A DNA stretch of 12,599 bases from JAWLDB01 sp041686915 (lineage in GTDB: Bacteria; Bacillota; UBA994; UBA5500). Position numbers and translations under genes: made by a program. Positions 6,518 to 12,598 of the stretch are shown piece by piece. The first letter of the stretch is position 1. Each line of letters opens with the position of its first letter. The notes under the pieces were generated by a model that saw nothing but the letters and a program-made list of their open reading frames with translations, was not told the DNA's origin and did no database searches. The DNA is taken from NCBI GenBank assembly GCA_041686915.1, contig JAWLDB010000067.1, positions 1-12,599 on the forward strand. The letters are read 5' to 3'.

Positions 6518-7411
6518 ATGGCTACCCAATTCGAGTGGAATGCAACGGTAGCAGCGGAAGACGACGGTCGTCTGCTGCGAGATGTACTGCGAGGTTCGCT
6601 AGGCATCTCGCGGCAGTTTTTGCATGGGTTGAAGTACGACGGCGCTATCCTGCTAAATGGGGAACGAGTTACTGTACGGGCAGTTGTCAAAACTGGGGAC
6701 CGCATCCGGTTAACGTTGCCTGAGGAAGACAAGTCCCGAGTAGAGCCGGAAGAGATGCCCCTAGCTGTCGTCTACGAAGACGAAGATATCCTAGTGGTGA
6801 ACAAGCCAGCCGGCATCATCGTCCACCCTGTCCCACCTGAGCCAAGTGGTACTTTGGCCAACGCCATAGCCTGGCATTGGCTGCAGCGCGGAGAGGATCG
6901 TCCGGTGAGACTGGTCACGCGTATTGACCGGGATACTACTGGCCTAGTGCTAGTCGCCAAGCATGCTCTCACCCAGCACTTCTACACCGTCAACCCTGAT
7001 GCCATTGCGAAGCAATACCTGGCGCTGGTGGCTGGCGCAGTGGAGAAAGACGAAGGCACCATCGAGGCACCGATCGCTGTAAATCCAGACAACCCGGTCA
7101 CCCGTATGGTAAGCCCAGAGGGTAGAGAGTCAGAAACCAGATACCGGGTAGTTGAACGCTTTGCCTTAGCTACCCTGGTAGAAGCCACCCTGATTACCGG
7201 GCGTACCCACCAGATCCGCGTGCATTTCAGCTGGTTGGGCCATCCCCTGCTCGGCGACGAGCAATACGGCGGGCCGCTGGGCTTACAGCAACGCCAGGCT
7301 CTGCACTCCTACCGCTTGACCTTGACCCATGTGCGCACCAAGGAGCCGCTGGTTTTAACCGCACCTGTGCCGGAAGATATCAAGGCAGCACTGAATGCGC
7401 TGAGAAGCTAA
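6518..7411 (+). CDS. RluA-family 23S/tRNA pseudouridine synthase
   Basis: The 297-residue protein has an N-terminal S4 RNA-binding domain (about 17-70, with SRQFLHGLKYDGAILLNGERV) and an RluA-type catalytic domain. LVVNKPAGIIVHP is at 92-104. The active-site loop TRIDRDTTGLVLVAK (134-148) carries the catalytic aspartate D137, and the late GRTHQIRVHFSWLGHPLLGDEQYGG is typical. The usual HRLD is TRID here, which keeps the aspartate. I start at the ATG at 6518, where GAGGTGA lies about 5 bases upstream. The frame is open further upstream to 6425, but that part overlaps the M1 stop and a palindromic repeat and has no domain. It isomerises uridine in rRNA or tRNA; the exact site (RluD- or RluC-like) cannot be read. 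A terminator follows directly. Confidence 0.92.
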   Translation: MATQFEWNATVAAEDDGRLLRDVLRGSLGISRQFLHGLKYDGAILLNGERVTVRAVVKTGDRIRLTLPEEDKSRVEPEEMPLAVVYEDEDILVVNKPAGIIVHPVPPEPSGTLANAIAWHWLQRGEDRPVRLVTRIDRDTTGLVLVAKHALTQHFYTVNPDAIAKQYLALVAGAVEKDEGTIEAPIAVNPDNPVTRMVSPEGRESETRYRVVERFALATLVEATLITGRTHQIRVHFSWLGHPLLGDEQYGGPLGLQQRQALHSYRLTLTHVRTKEPLVLTAPVPEDIKAALNALRS

Positions 7412-7440
7412 AAACGCGGGGCAACCCGCGTTTTGTTTTT
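7411..7440 (+). terminator. Intrinsic terminator after rluA-like gene
   Basis: AAAACGCGGG (7411-7420), a GCAA tetraloop and CCCGCGTTTT (7425-7434) form a 10-bp stem, followed by GTTTTT. The stem starts on the last base of the stop codon. The GNRA-type loop and T tract make this a confident rho-independent terminator. Confidence 0.93.
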
Positions 7441-7466
7441 GTAGGGGACGGATCCTATCCGTCCCA
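7441..7466. repeat. Palindrome copy, GGACGGAT subtype
   Basis: GTAG is followed by GGGACGGAT (7445-7453), a CCT loop and ATCCGTCCC (7457-7465), giving 9-bp perfect arms. The copy starts on the base after the rluA terminator. Its core is identical to the copy at 7660-7684. Confidence 0.88.
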
Positions 7467-7563
7467 CTCCCTATTGTGCGAGGACCGTGGGATGCCGGCT
7501 CGCATTTCGGTTCGAGAAACGAGCGAGGGTCCATCCCTACGTCTGAATGCATCCCGTGCGTCC

Positions 7564-7586
7564 GGGCGGAACATGTTCCGCCCTAC
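7564..7586. repeat. Palindrome copy, GGCGGAAC subtype
   Basis: GGGCGGAACATGTTCCGCCC at 7564-7583 is a perfect 20-base palindrome, followed by TAC. The same 20 bases occur at 7875-7894, and both copies have TCC on the left flank. Confidence 0.9.
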
Positions 7587-7613
7587 GTTCGATTGCGTCT
7601 CTCTTGGTTGTAT

Positions 7614-7633
7614 GGGCGCAACACGTTGCGCTC
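7614..7633. repeat. Palindrome copy, GGCGCAAC subtype
   Basis: GGGCGCAAC, AC, GTTGCGCTC: the inner arms GCGCAAC (7616-7622) and GTTGCGC (7625-7631) pair perfectly. Compared with the GGCGGAAC subtype, the G-to-C change in the left arm is matched by a C-to-G change in the right arm. Confidence 0.65.
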
Positions 7634-7659
7634 GCACGGTTCCCGCAAATCCCAATGGC

Positions 7660-7684
7660 GTAGGGGACGGATCCTATCCGTCCC
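7660..7684. repeat. Palindrome copy, GGACGGAT subtype
   Basis: GTAG then GGGACGGAT (7664-7672), a CCT loop and ATCCGTCCC (7676-7684). The 25 bases are identical to the copy at 7441-7465. Confidence 0.88.
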
Positions 7685-7734
7685 GTTGCCGATGCTGGAC
7701 CGAGTGAGCTTATACGGTCAGAAATCAAGCGCCG

Positions 7735-7756
7735 TGGGGCAAGCCTGGGTGCCCCA
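7735..7756. repeat. Hairpin TGGGGCA/TGCCCCA in the repeat island
   Basis: Arms TGGGGCA (7735-7741) and TGCCCCA (7750-7756) pair over 7 bp around an 8-base loop. It shares the GGGGC/GCCCC outer part with the palindrome family but lacks the AT-rich inner arms, so membership is doubtful. Confidence 0.45.
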
Positions 7757-7822
7757 ACCCACATCCTTGTCGGTCCGTCATGGAGCGTACCATGTGACAA
7801 CAAGCAAACAGGCATGCAAGAA

Positions 7823-7847
7823 GGGCAGAATGCAATTCTGCCCCTAC
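7823..7847. repeat. Palindrome copy, GGCAGAAT subtype
   Basis: GGGCAGAAT (7823-7831), a GCA loop and ATTCTGCCC (7835-7843) form 9-bp perfect arms, followed by CTAC, the family's right end. Two arm positions differ from the GGCGGAAC subtype and both changes are compensated on the other arm. Confidence 0.85.
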
Positions 7848-7874
7848 ATCCATGTGGGTAGGCTTCGCTGGTCC

Positions 7875-7898
7875 GGGCGGAACATGTTCCGCCCCTAC
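7875..7898. repeat. Palindrome copy overlapping the marR stop codon
   Basis: A perfect 20-base palindrome (7875-7894, same as 7564-7583) followed by CTAC. Read on the minus strand, the terminal GTAG of this copy supplies the TAG stop codon (7895-7897) of the MarR-family gene. Confidence 0.9.
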
Positions 7899-8401
7899 TG
7901 CTGTTTGGTGGCCAGCGGGCAGTTGGGGCTGTGCTGGTTACCACAATACAAGCAGAAATGCTCATCCAGCTCGTTGCCCAACGTAGCGCGGATGTAGGCT
8001 AACGCACCCCGCTCGAGAGCTCCCAGATCGTCTGGGGCCAATCGCAACGCTACCTGCTCCAGTAGTGCAACTTCCGCCCCTTCCAGCCGGGCCAAGGTCT
8101 GCATCGCCTTCTCTGTCAGTTTGGGTACGACCTTGCGCCGGTCAGTTTCTACCTCACCTCGGGTAGCCCACCCGCCCGTTTCCAGGCGGGCTAGCAGCTT
8201 GGTTACCGCTGGCTTGCTAATGTTGAAAGCAGCAGCAAGCTGAGTCAGGTCAGGGTCCGGGGTATGGTTGAGATAGCGCAGTGCCGCCAGCTGAGTCAGA
8301 GATAGACCCGTATCACTAAGCACATCGCCCAACCCTAAGTGCAGCACTTGCTCCATGACTGCGTGCAAGAGTCGCAGTACGGGGAAATTGTCTGGTGACA
8401 A
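7895..8401 (-). CDS. MarR-family transcriptional regulator with Cys/His tail
   Basis: From a TTG at 8399-8401 the frame gives 168 residues. GGAGG lies 8 bases upstream of that start. The open frame extends further upstream but runs through the terminator of the next gene (8461-8485), so the longer form is rejected. Residues 50-75 form the winged helix-turn-helix (DLTQLAAAFNISKPAVTKLLARLE), followed by the wing ETDRRKVVPKLTEKA (85-99), the MarR hallmark. The flanking helices are for dimer formation. The C-terminus is unusual: after the last helix comes FCLYCGNQHSPNCP, with C150, C153, H157 and C161 spaced CX2CX3HX3C, resembling a small zinc-binding knuckle. This could sense metal or redox state, which is inference. 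The stop codon lies in a palindromic repeat. No adjacent co-transcribed gene suggests its target. Confidence 0.88.
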   Translation of the reverse strand: MSPDNFPVLRLLHAVMEQVLHLGLGDVLSDTGLSLTQLAALRYLNHTPDPDLTQLAAAFNISKPAVTKLLARLETGGWATRGEVETDRRKVVPKLTEKAMQTLARLEGAEVALLEQVALRLAPDDLGALERGALAYIRATLGNELDEHFCLYCGNQHSPNCPLATKQQ

Positions 8402-8457
8402 TGCTCCAACCTCCGTAATCCACTGTTTTCCTATATCATGCCCTAAATCGGAGCAAA

Positions 8458-8486
8458 AAGAAAGACCGCCCGAGTGGCGGTCTTTT
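8458..8486 (-). terminator. Intrinsic terminator of the amidohydrolase gene
   Basis: AAAGACCGCC (8461-8470), a CGAGT loop and GGCGGTCTTT (8476-8485) form a 10-bp stem. On the minus strand it is followed by CTTTTTGC. It lies just past the amidohydrolase stop at 8493 and separates that gene from marR. Confidence 0.88.
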
Positions 8487-8492
8487 AGAGTA

Positions 8493-9653
8493 CTAGTCGC
8501 GGTTGTAGACAACCCTACCGTCGATGAGCACTTTCCAGCTCTTAGCGCTGATTTCAAACGGATGGCCATCGTAGATGGCGATGTCAGCGTCTTTGCCTAC
8601 TTCAATGCTACCAACGCGGTCAGCAATACCCACGATTTCGGCCGGATTGATCGTGATAGCCTTGAGGGCTTCCATTTCATCCATGCCAGCAGCCACAGCC
8701 ATGCCAGCCATTAGCGGCAGAGACTCAAGCGGGTTAACTGGTGAGTCGGTAGTGATAGCGACCTTCACACCAGCGCGGTTAAGGGCGCCAGGGGTTTCGA
8801 AGGTCTTGTTAATCAGTTCAAACTTGGTACGATGACCGAAGGATGGTCCAACGACGGCAGCAAGGCCCTCTTTGGCAATCTCCTCAGCAATCAGGTGACC
8901 CTCGGTGCAGTGCTCTATGGTTATGCGCACGTTGAACTCTTTACCGATGCGGATAGCGGTGAAGATATCGTCAGCGCGGTGTGCGTGACAATTTAGATGG
9001 ATCTCACGGCGGATGACCGGGAGAAGAGCTTCAGACTGCATGTCCAGAGCAGGCATCTTGGACGCGTCGCCGTCGGCACGCTCGATAGCTTCGGCGTAAC
9101 GTTTTGCTTTCATCAGAGCTTCACGCATGATAGCGGCTGTACCCATACGGGTGCTGGGCATCTTCTTCTGGGAGTTGTAAACACGCTTCGGATTCTCGCC
9201 GAAAGCGCACTTCATGGCGAGAGGCTCCTTCACGATCATGTTGTCGATACGGATGCCGAAGGTTTTAACCGCTGTGAAAGTCCCGCCGATAACGTTAGCA
9301 CTGCCAGGACCGGTGCAAGCGGTAGTAATACCTGCACTGCGAGCCTCTTCGAAGCTCTTGTCCATCGGGTTGATAGCATCGATAGCGCGCAGGTGAGCAG
9401 TCACCGGAGCGGTCATTTCGTTACCATCATCACCTTCAAAGCCGATAGCTGTTTCCCACATGCCGAGGTGGCAGTGAGCGTCGATCAGACCGGGCAGCAC
9501 CATGCGACCACCAGCGTCGATTACTTCTGCACCTTGTGGTGCTTCAATGCTCTGTCCAACTTCAGCAATCTTGCCGTCTTTGATCAGTACACAGCCGTTC
9601 TCGATAACCTGGCCTGCCATTGTGTAGATCTTGCCGTTCTTAATCAGAATCAT
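8493..9653 (-). CDS. Zinc-dependent amidohydrolase (COG1228-like)
   Basis: A 386-residue member of the amidohydrolase superfamily (PF01979). Residues 1-50 form the N-terminal beta-sandwich (MILIKNGKIYTMAG...). Metal ligands are expected at H60 and H62 in GLIDAHCHLGMWE, in the HAH around 223-225 and at H248 in ITIEHCTEGH, with the catalytic aspartate D303 in AITTDSPVNP. The end (VGSIEVGKDADIAIYDGHPFE) closes the sandwich. I start at 9653 because AAGGAGGTAACGAAG directly precedes this ATG; the in-frame extension up to 9740 has no domain. It resembles imidazolonepropionase-like and prolidase-like enzymes of COG1228, which hydrolyse C-N bonds in cyclic amides or dipeptides. No pathway genes sit beside it, so the substrate stays open. 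It has its own terminator. Upstream there is a TATGAT box but no convincing -35. Confidence 0.9.
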   Translation of the reverse strand: MILIKNGKIYTMAGQVIENGCVLIKDGKIAEVGQSIEAPQGAEVIDAGGRMVLPGLIDAHCHLGMWETAIGFEGDDGNEMTAPVTAHLRAIDAINPMDKSFEEARSAGITTACTGPGSANVIGGTFTAVKTFGIRIDNMIVKEPLAMKCAFGENPKRVYNSQKKMPSTRMGTAAIMREALMKAKRYAEAIERADGDASKMPALDMQSEALLPVIRREIHLNCHAHRADDIFTAIRIGKEFNVRITIEHCTEGHLIAEEIAKEGLAAVVGPSFGHRTKFELINKTFETPGALNRAGVKVAITTDSPVNPLESLPLMAGMAVAAGMDEMEALKAITINPAEIVGIADRVGSIEVGKDADIAIYDGHPFEISAKSWKVLIDGRVVYNRD

Positions 9654-9745
9654 CTTCGTTACCTCCTTGTAGTTCGAATCATACAACACTGGAACATTCT
9701 GCACACAGGGGGGAATTCCCTGCTCTGAGCTAAAAAGCACTAAGC

Positions 9746-10567
9746 TTATGAATTGTCTGGCTTAACCAGGTGCCGTAGGAAAGCTTCCGGGTTGTTCAGG
9801 AAGTTGCGCGTCAGAGTGACATGGTCCAGCTCCTGGTAGTCCACCTGTCGTGGAGGCAGGTGGTCCAGGCTGATGATTTGCGCCCCCGGGTACGACAAGA
9901 GGATTGGTGAATGCGTAGCGATGATGAACTGGGAGCCCTGCTGCACAGCTTCAGCTATTAAGGCTATGAAGGCTATTTGATTCTGAGGCGAGAGAGGTGT
10001 CTCTGGTTCGTCCAGTAGATACAGACCACCTGGAGCCAGACTTTGCCCAAAAAAATGCAGGAAGCTTTCCCCATGCGAGCGGTGGTCCAGACCGTCCCCA
10101 TACCGCTTATCCAGAGCGGCCAGTTGGCCCTTCATCGTGCCGGTAGCTAACATGGTCGCGTACTCGCTCCGCTTCTGCTCACGGTACGACAGCTCGATTC
10201 CCTTCAGATCATGCTCAAGTTCTGCACGCATCTCGTGCAGGCGCCGGCAATAACCAAGAAAGTCTTCTGCTCGCAAGAAGAAACCGTTAAACGAACGGGT
10301 GCGCCACGTCGCTTTCAGATATCTAGCCAGCTCTCTGGAGCCAGATAAGCTGTTATCGTAGCGCAGGTCGCTACTGCCTATGGCGACTGCGTCAGAGAGC
10401 ACAGCAATAGCTTCGAGTAGAGTTGATTTACCCGTCCCATTCTCGCCTACCAGCAGCGTGACCGGGTGATTGAACTCAATTTGTTCTAGTGAACGGAGAG
10501 TTGGTATACTAAAAGGCCAGCCCGCGGCCTTGGCTGGTAGATTGGTCTTGATCAAGTTCAGGAACAT
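9746..10567 (-). CDS. ABC-like AAA-family ATPase (COG3910-like)
   Basis: The 273-residue protein is a compact stand-alone ATPase of the SMC/ABC-like type. Walker A is GENGTGKST (41-49), the signature motif is SHGES (164-168), Walker B is GLYLLDEPE (181-189) and the switch histidine is in ATHSP (217-221). The part between Walker A and the signature (about 100-160) is charged and helix-rich, a short lid rather than a long coiled coil, as in COG3910 'predicted ATPase' proteins. I start at the ATG at 10567, with GAGGAGGTGA about 5 bases upstream; a longer frame to 10612 lacks such support. It is cytosolic and its partner is unknown. It sits between the slipin terminator and the amidohydrolase with no nuclease next to it, so it does not look like an OLD- or Gabija-type defence pair. 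Confidence 0.87.
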   Translation of the reverse strand: MFLNLIKTNLPAKAAGWPFSIPTLRSLEQIEFNHPVTLLVGENGTGKSTLLEAIAVLSDAVAIGSSDLRYDNSLSGSRELARYLKATWRTRSFNGFFLRAEDFLGYCRRLHEMRAELEHDLKGIELSYREQKRSEYATMLATGTMKGQLAALDKRYGDGLDHRSHGESFLHFFGQSLAPGGLYLLDEPETPLSPQNQIAFIALIAEAVQQGSQFIIATHSPILLSYPGAQIISLDHLPPRQVDYQELDHVTLTRNFLNNPEAFLRHLVKPDNS

Positions 10568-10633
10568 GGGTTCACCTCCTCGTGCATTGTTTCGCGTAAA
10601 TGCCCGATACATCCTGCTATTTACTTTGGCATG

Positions 10634-10659
10634 AAAAAAGCCCGGTCAAGTGACCGGGC
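10634..10659 (-). terminator. Intrinsic terminator of the slipin gene
   Basis: GCCCGGTCA (10640-10648), a 2-base AG gap and TGACCGGGC (10651-10659) form a GC-rich hairpin. On the minus strand it is followed by six T (10634-10639). It lies just past the slipin stop at 10671. Confidence 0.9.
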
Positions 10660-10670
10660 GTAAGAAGCAG

Positions 10671-11705
10671 TTATTTGGTCTTTGGTGCTGTAGGCACCTG
10701 CGGTGCAGTAGGCACCTGCTGTGCTAGCGCCTGTTGTGGCTGGGCCGGCTGCGGCTGCTTGTCGCCCAAAGCTTCCACCATCGCGGGGATGGCGCCCAGA
10801 AGTTTGGTTGCGTCGGTCGGAATGATCAGCTTGCTGCTTGGGCTCTGGCCGAGTCCCTTCATGGCGTCGATGCCCTGGAGCATAACGTACTGCTCCGGAG
10901 TCAATCCTGCCACCTTGATCAGCTTCAAACCTTCTGCAGTAGCACTCTGTACTCTGAGGATTGCCTCAGCCTGGCCGTCAGCTTCCAGGATGCGAACTTG
11001 CTTTTCAGCTTCCGCACGCAGAATTTCCTTCTCACGATTCGCTTCAGCGTCCAGGATGACGGCACGCTTACGACCTTCAGCGGTCAGGATAGCCGCCTGT
11101 TTCTCACCTTCAGCCCTAAGGATCGACTCACGGCGCTCACGCTCTGCACGCATCTGCTTCTCCATGGCGTCCTGGATATCGCGCGGCGGCATGATGTTCT
11201 TCAACTCAACGCGGTTGACCTTGATCCCCCACTTGTCAGTAGCTTCGTCCAGGATGGCACGGAGCTTGGTGTTGACGATATCACGGGAAGTAAGGGTCTC
11301 GTCTAGATCCAGCTCACCAATGATGTTACGCAGGGTGGTAGCTGTCAGGTTCTCGATAGCGCTGCGCGGGTTCGAGATCTCATAGACGTACTTAACTGCG
11401 TCGGTTACCTGGTAGTAGACCACGGTATCAATCTGCATAGTGACATTGTCCTTGGTGATCACCGGCTGGGGTGGGAAGTCAACCACCTGCTCACGCAAGT
11501 CAATCATTGCCCGCACCCGATCGATAAACGGTACTGTGAAGTTTAGACCACTGTGCATTACCTTGTTGTAGCGACCTAGCCGCTCCACGACACCCTGAAC
11601 CGATTGGCGGACGACCCGGATGGCCGACCCGATGACAATCAGGGTAAACAGAATCATAAACATCGTCAAGATTAAACCAAATACAGCACTAGCTTCTCCC
11701 GGCAC
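10671..11705 (-). CDS. Slipin / SPFH (band 7) membrane protein
   Basis: The 344-residue protein belongs to the stomatin/slipin SPFH group (QmcA-like). One N-terminal membrane helix (about 8-30) is followed by the band 7 domain, with QGVVERLGRYNKVMHSGLNFTVPFIDRV (about 37-64) and LDLDETLTSRDIVNTKLRAILDEATDKWGIKV (132-163). From I195 comes a coiled coil with an 11-residue period: units start IL-x-AE or similar at 195, 206, 217, 228 and 239. The tail is rich in Pro, Gln and Ala and ends with a VPTAP duplication. The start is the GTG at 11705, 9 bases after AGGAG; the TTG at 11714 abuts that site. NfeD lies 72 bases upstream on the same strand, the usual partner, and the two are thought to form membrane microdomain complexes. 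The role is membrane organisation or quality control, by family knowledge. Confidence 0.92.
   Translation of the reverse strand: MPGEASAVFGLILTMFMILFTLIVIGSAIRVVRQSVQGVVERLGRYNKVMHSGLNFTVPFIDRVRAMIDLREQVVDFPPQPVITKDNVTMQIDTVVYYQVTDAVKYVYEISNPRSAIENLTATTLRNIIGELDLDETLTSRDIVNTKLRAILDEATDKWGIKVNRVELKNIMPPRDIQDAMEKQMRAERERRESILRAEGEKQAAILTAEGRKRAVILDAEANREKEILRAEAEKQVRILEADGQAEAILRVQSATAEGLKLIKVAGLTPEQYVMLQGIDAMKGLGQSPSSKLIIPTDATKLLGAIPAMVEALGDKQPQPAQPQQALAQQVPTAPQVPTAPKTK
10684..10719. repeat. 18-bp tandem duplication in the slipin tail
   Basis: Two adjacent 18-base units (10684-10701 and 10702-10719; GGTGCxGTAGGCACCTGC) differ at one base. On the coding strand they give the repeated Pro/Thr/Ala/Gln/Val motif of the slipin C-terminus. 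This looks like a recent slippage or duplication in a disordered tail. Confidence 0.8.
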
Positions 11706-11777
11706 TAAAACCAACTCCTATTCATATCTATTGTTTGAACCCTTATGAAAGAGCGGACCTCGCTCCTTGGACCCTGC

Positions 11778-12206
11778 TTAAAGCTTCCTGACTACGGCCT
11801 TGACGCCCTGAATGCGCAGAATCTGTACGCGCGCCCCCTTGGAAATCGGTTCGCCATCATCACTGCGGGCAGTCCAGACCTCTCCCTCAGCTTTAATCTG
11901 GCCTGTGCCATGCGTGTTGTCGATATCCTCAATAACAACGCCCATCTGACCAGCAATGCGGTCGACTGCCGTTGCCTTATGCTCGGTCCCATAGAGCTTG
12001 AGAAGCACCGGCCTAAGGAACCACATGAACACTACAGAAGCTGCCAGGAATACGCAAGCCTGGAGCGGCCAGCTGTCTGTAAATAGCGCCACTCCCGATG
12101 CAACCAGGGCTCCCAGCGCAAACAGTAATGAAAAGAACCCTACAGTCGCCATCTCTATAGCTGCAAACGCAAGCGCCACTATAATCCATATACCCCAATC
12201 AGGCAT
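11778..12206 (-). CDS. NfeD-like membrane protein
   Basis: A 142-residue short-form NfeD protein. It begins MPDWGIWIIVALAFAAIEM and has three or four closely packed membrane helices in residues 5-65. A linker follows, then a soluble OB-fold domain (about 82-142), with IAGQMGVVIEDI, GQIKAEGEVWTARSDDGEPISKGARVQILRIQGVKAVV; this segment order is diagnostic. The ATG at 12206 is preferred because AGGGGGTG lies about 6 bases upstream; a GTG at 12215 falls inside that site. It is followed by the slipin gene on the same strand, matching the conserved nfeD-SPFH arrangement, so the pair is probably one transcription unit. No terminator is seen in the 72-base gap. The long-form ClpP-like protease domain is absent. 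Confidence 0.9.
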   Translation of the reverse strand: MPDWGIWIIVALAFAAIEMATVGFFSLLFALGALVASGVALFTDSWPLQACVFLAASVVFMWFLRPVLLKLYGTEHKATAVDRIAGQMGVVIEDIDNTHGTGQIKAEGEVWTARSDDGEPISKGARVQILRIQGVKAVVRKL

Positions 12207-12340
12207 TTCGCCCACCCCCTATCTCTTACCTTCTTGTCATCTAATACGTAATGCTGCGCGGGATGTTTCATGCAAAGCAAGTTTCTTTACTCAGGTAGAT
12301 TATTCCTGTTTTGGCGGTTCGTTATCACGGTAATGCAAAA
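12207..12340. other. Intergenic leader of the nfeD-slipin unit
   Basis: This stretch lies between the terminator at 12341-12365 and nfeD, and must hold the nfeD promoter. I see only weak candidates, such as TTGCAT with TACGTA at a 19-base spacing on the minus strand. A 30-codon frame here lacks a ribosome site. Confidence 0.35.
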
Positions 12341-12365
12341 CGAAGGGACCTTGGTAGTCCCTTCG
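12341..12365 (-). terminator. Intrinsic terminator downstream of the ECF S-component fragment
   Basis: CGAAGGGAC (12341-12349), a 7-base loop and GTCCCTTCG (12357-12365) form a 9-bp stem, followed on the minus strand by TTTTGC. It would end transcription from the gene entering at the right edge, after the palindrome at 12374, and separates it from nfeD. Confidence 0.78.
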
Positions 12366-12373
12366 TCGATGGA

Positions 12374-12400
12374 GTAGGGGCGGAACATGTTCTGCCCACC
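12374..12400. repeat. Palindrome copy, GGCGGAAC subtype, 3' of the edge gene
   Basis: GTAGGGGCGGAACATGTT is followed by CTGCCC, the same element as at 7564 and 7875 with one change in the right arm (C to T). It starts at GTAG (12374) and its right end lies 3 bases from the stop codon of the edge gene (12404-12406). Confidence 0.85.
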
Positions 12401-12403
12401 CGT

Positions 12404-12598
12404 CTATGCAGCTTTTGCTCTTGCTCCGATTACTCTCTGTAAGATGGTGTGCAGGCGCTTTCCGATTACCATGCTGACCAGGAAGTTGGCCACACAGTGT
12501 GCTATGTCCCAGGGTATGCCGGCCACCCAATAAGCCAGGGCGTATTTCGGACTTATCAGGATGATGTATGGGAGTGCAAACAAAAAACCGAACATCAA
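12404..12598 (-). CDS. C-terminal fragment of an ECF-transporter S component-like membrane protein
   Basis: About 64 residues are visible, ending at a TAG at 12404-12406. The N-terminal part lies beyond the right edge, so the ATG near the edge need not be the start. The fragment has two hydrophobic helices, FGFLFALPYIILI and YWVAGIPWDIAHCVANFLVSMVIG, then a basic tail (KRLHTILQRVIGARAKAA). The segment AGIPWDIAHCVANF resembles the GIPFDLIHAxGNF motif near the end of many ECF S components, which bind a vitamin or other micronutrient and dock onto the shared EcfT/EcfA module. The assignment is moderate because only the end is visible; the ligand is unknown. A palindrome copy and a terminator follow it. 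Confidence 0.6.
   Translation of the reverse strand: MMFGFLFALPYIILISPKYALAYWVAGIPWDIAHCVANFLVSMVIGKRLHTILQRVIGARAKAA

Larger units (their letters stand above)
7412..7894. other. Non-coding repeat island between rluA-like gene and marR
   Basis: This stretch of about 480 bp has no gene I can support. Open frames on both strands lack ribosome sites and known domains, and run through palindromes. It holds the rluA terminator and then at least five members of a short palindrome family plus one other hairpin, with apparently unstructured DNA between. The two flanking genes converge on it, so both 3' ends point into it. Confidence 0.8.

Noticed and set aside
7757..7859. Inverted repeat ACCCACAT / ATGTGGGT with an 87-base gap
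   Set aside because: An 8-bp pair in a region of this size is expected by chance.
7441..7898. CRISPR-like array
   Set aside because: The repeats are palindromic, of several subtypes and irregularly spaced, and no cas gene is nearby.
7537..7965. 142-codon minus-strand open frame across the repeat island and the end of marR
   Set aside because: It overlaps marR in another frame, has no ribosome site and owes its length to GC-rich palindromes without stops.
8402..8569. N-terminal extension of the MarR-family frame
   Set aside because: It runs through the amidohydrolase terminator (8461-8485); a TTG with GGAGG 8 bases upstream at 8401 is a far better start.
8997..9728. 243-codon plus-strand open frame
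   Set aside because: It lies opposite the amidohydrolase gene and is explained by its codon pattern.
9746..10567. Defence-system ATPase (OLD, Gabija or retron-type)
   Set aside because: No nuclease, helicase or toxin partner is adjacent; neighbours are housekeeping-type genes with their own terminators.
10675..11385. 236-codon plus-strand open frame rich in Ser, Arg and Ala
   Set aside because: It is the antisense image of the slipin coiled-coil repeats, not a gene.
12207..12270. Short minus-strand frame starting MKHPAQHYVLDD before nfeD
   Set aside because: No ribosome site, and it overlaps the nfeD start region out of frame.
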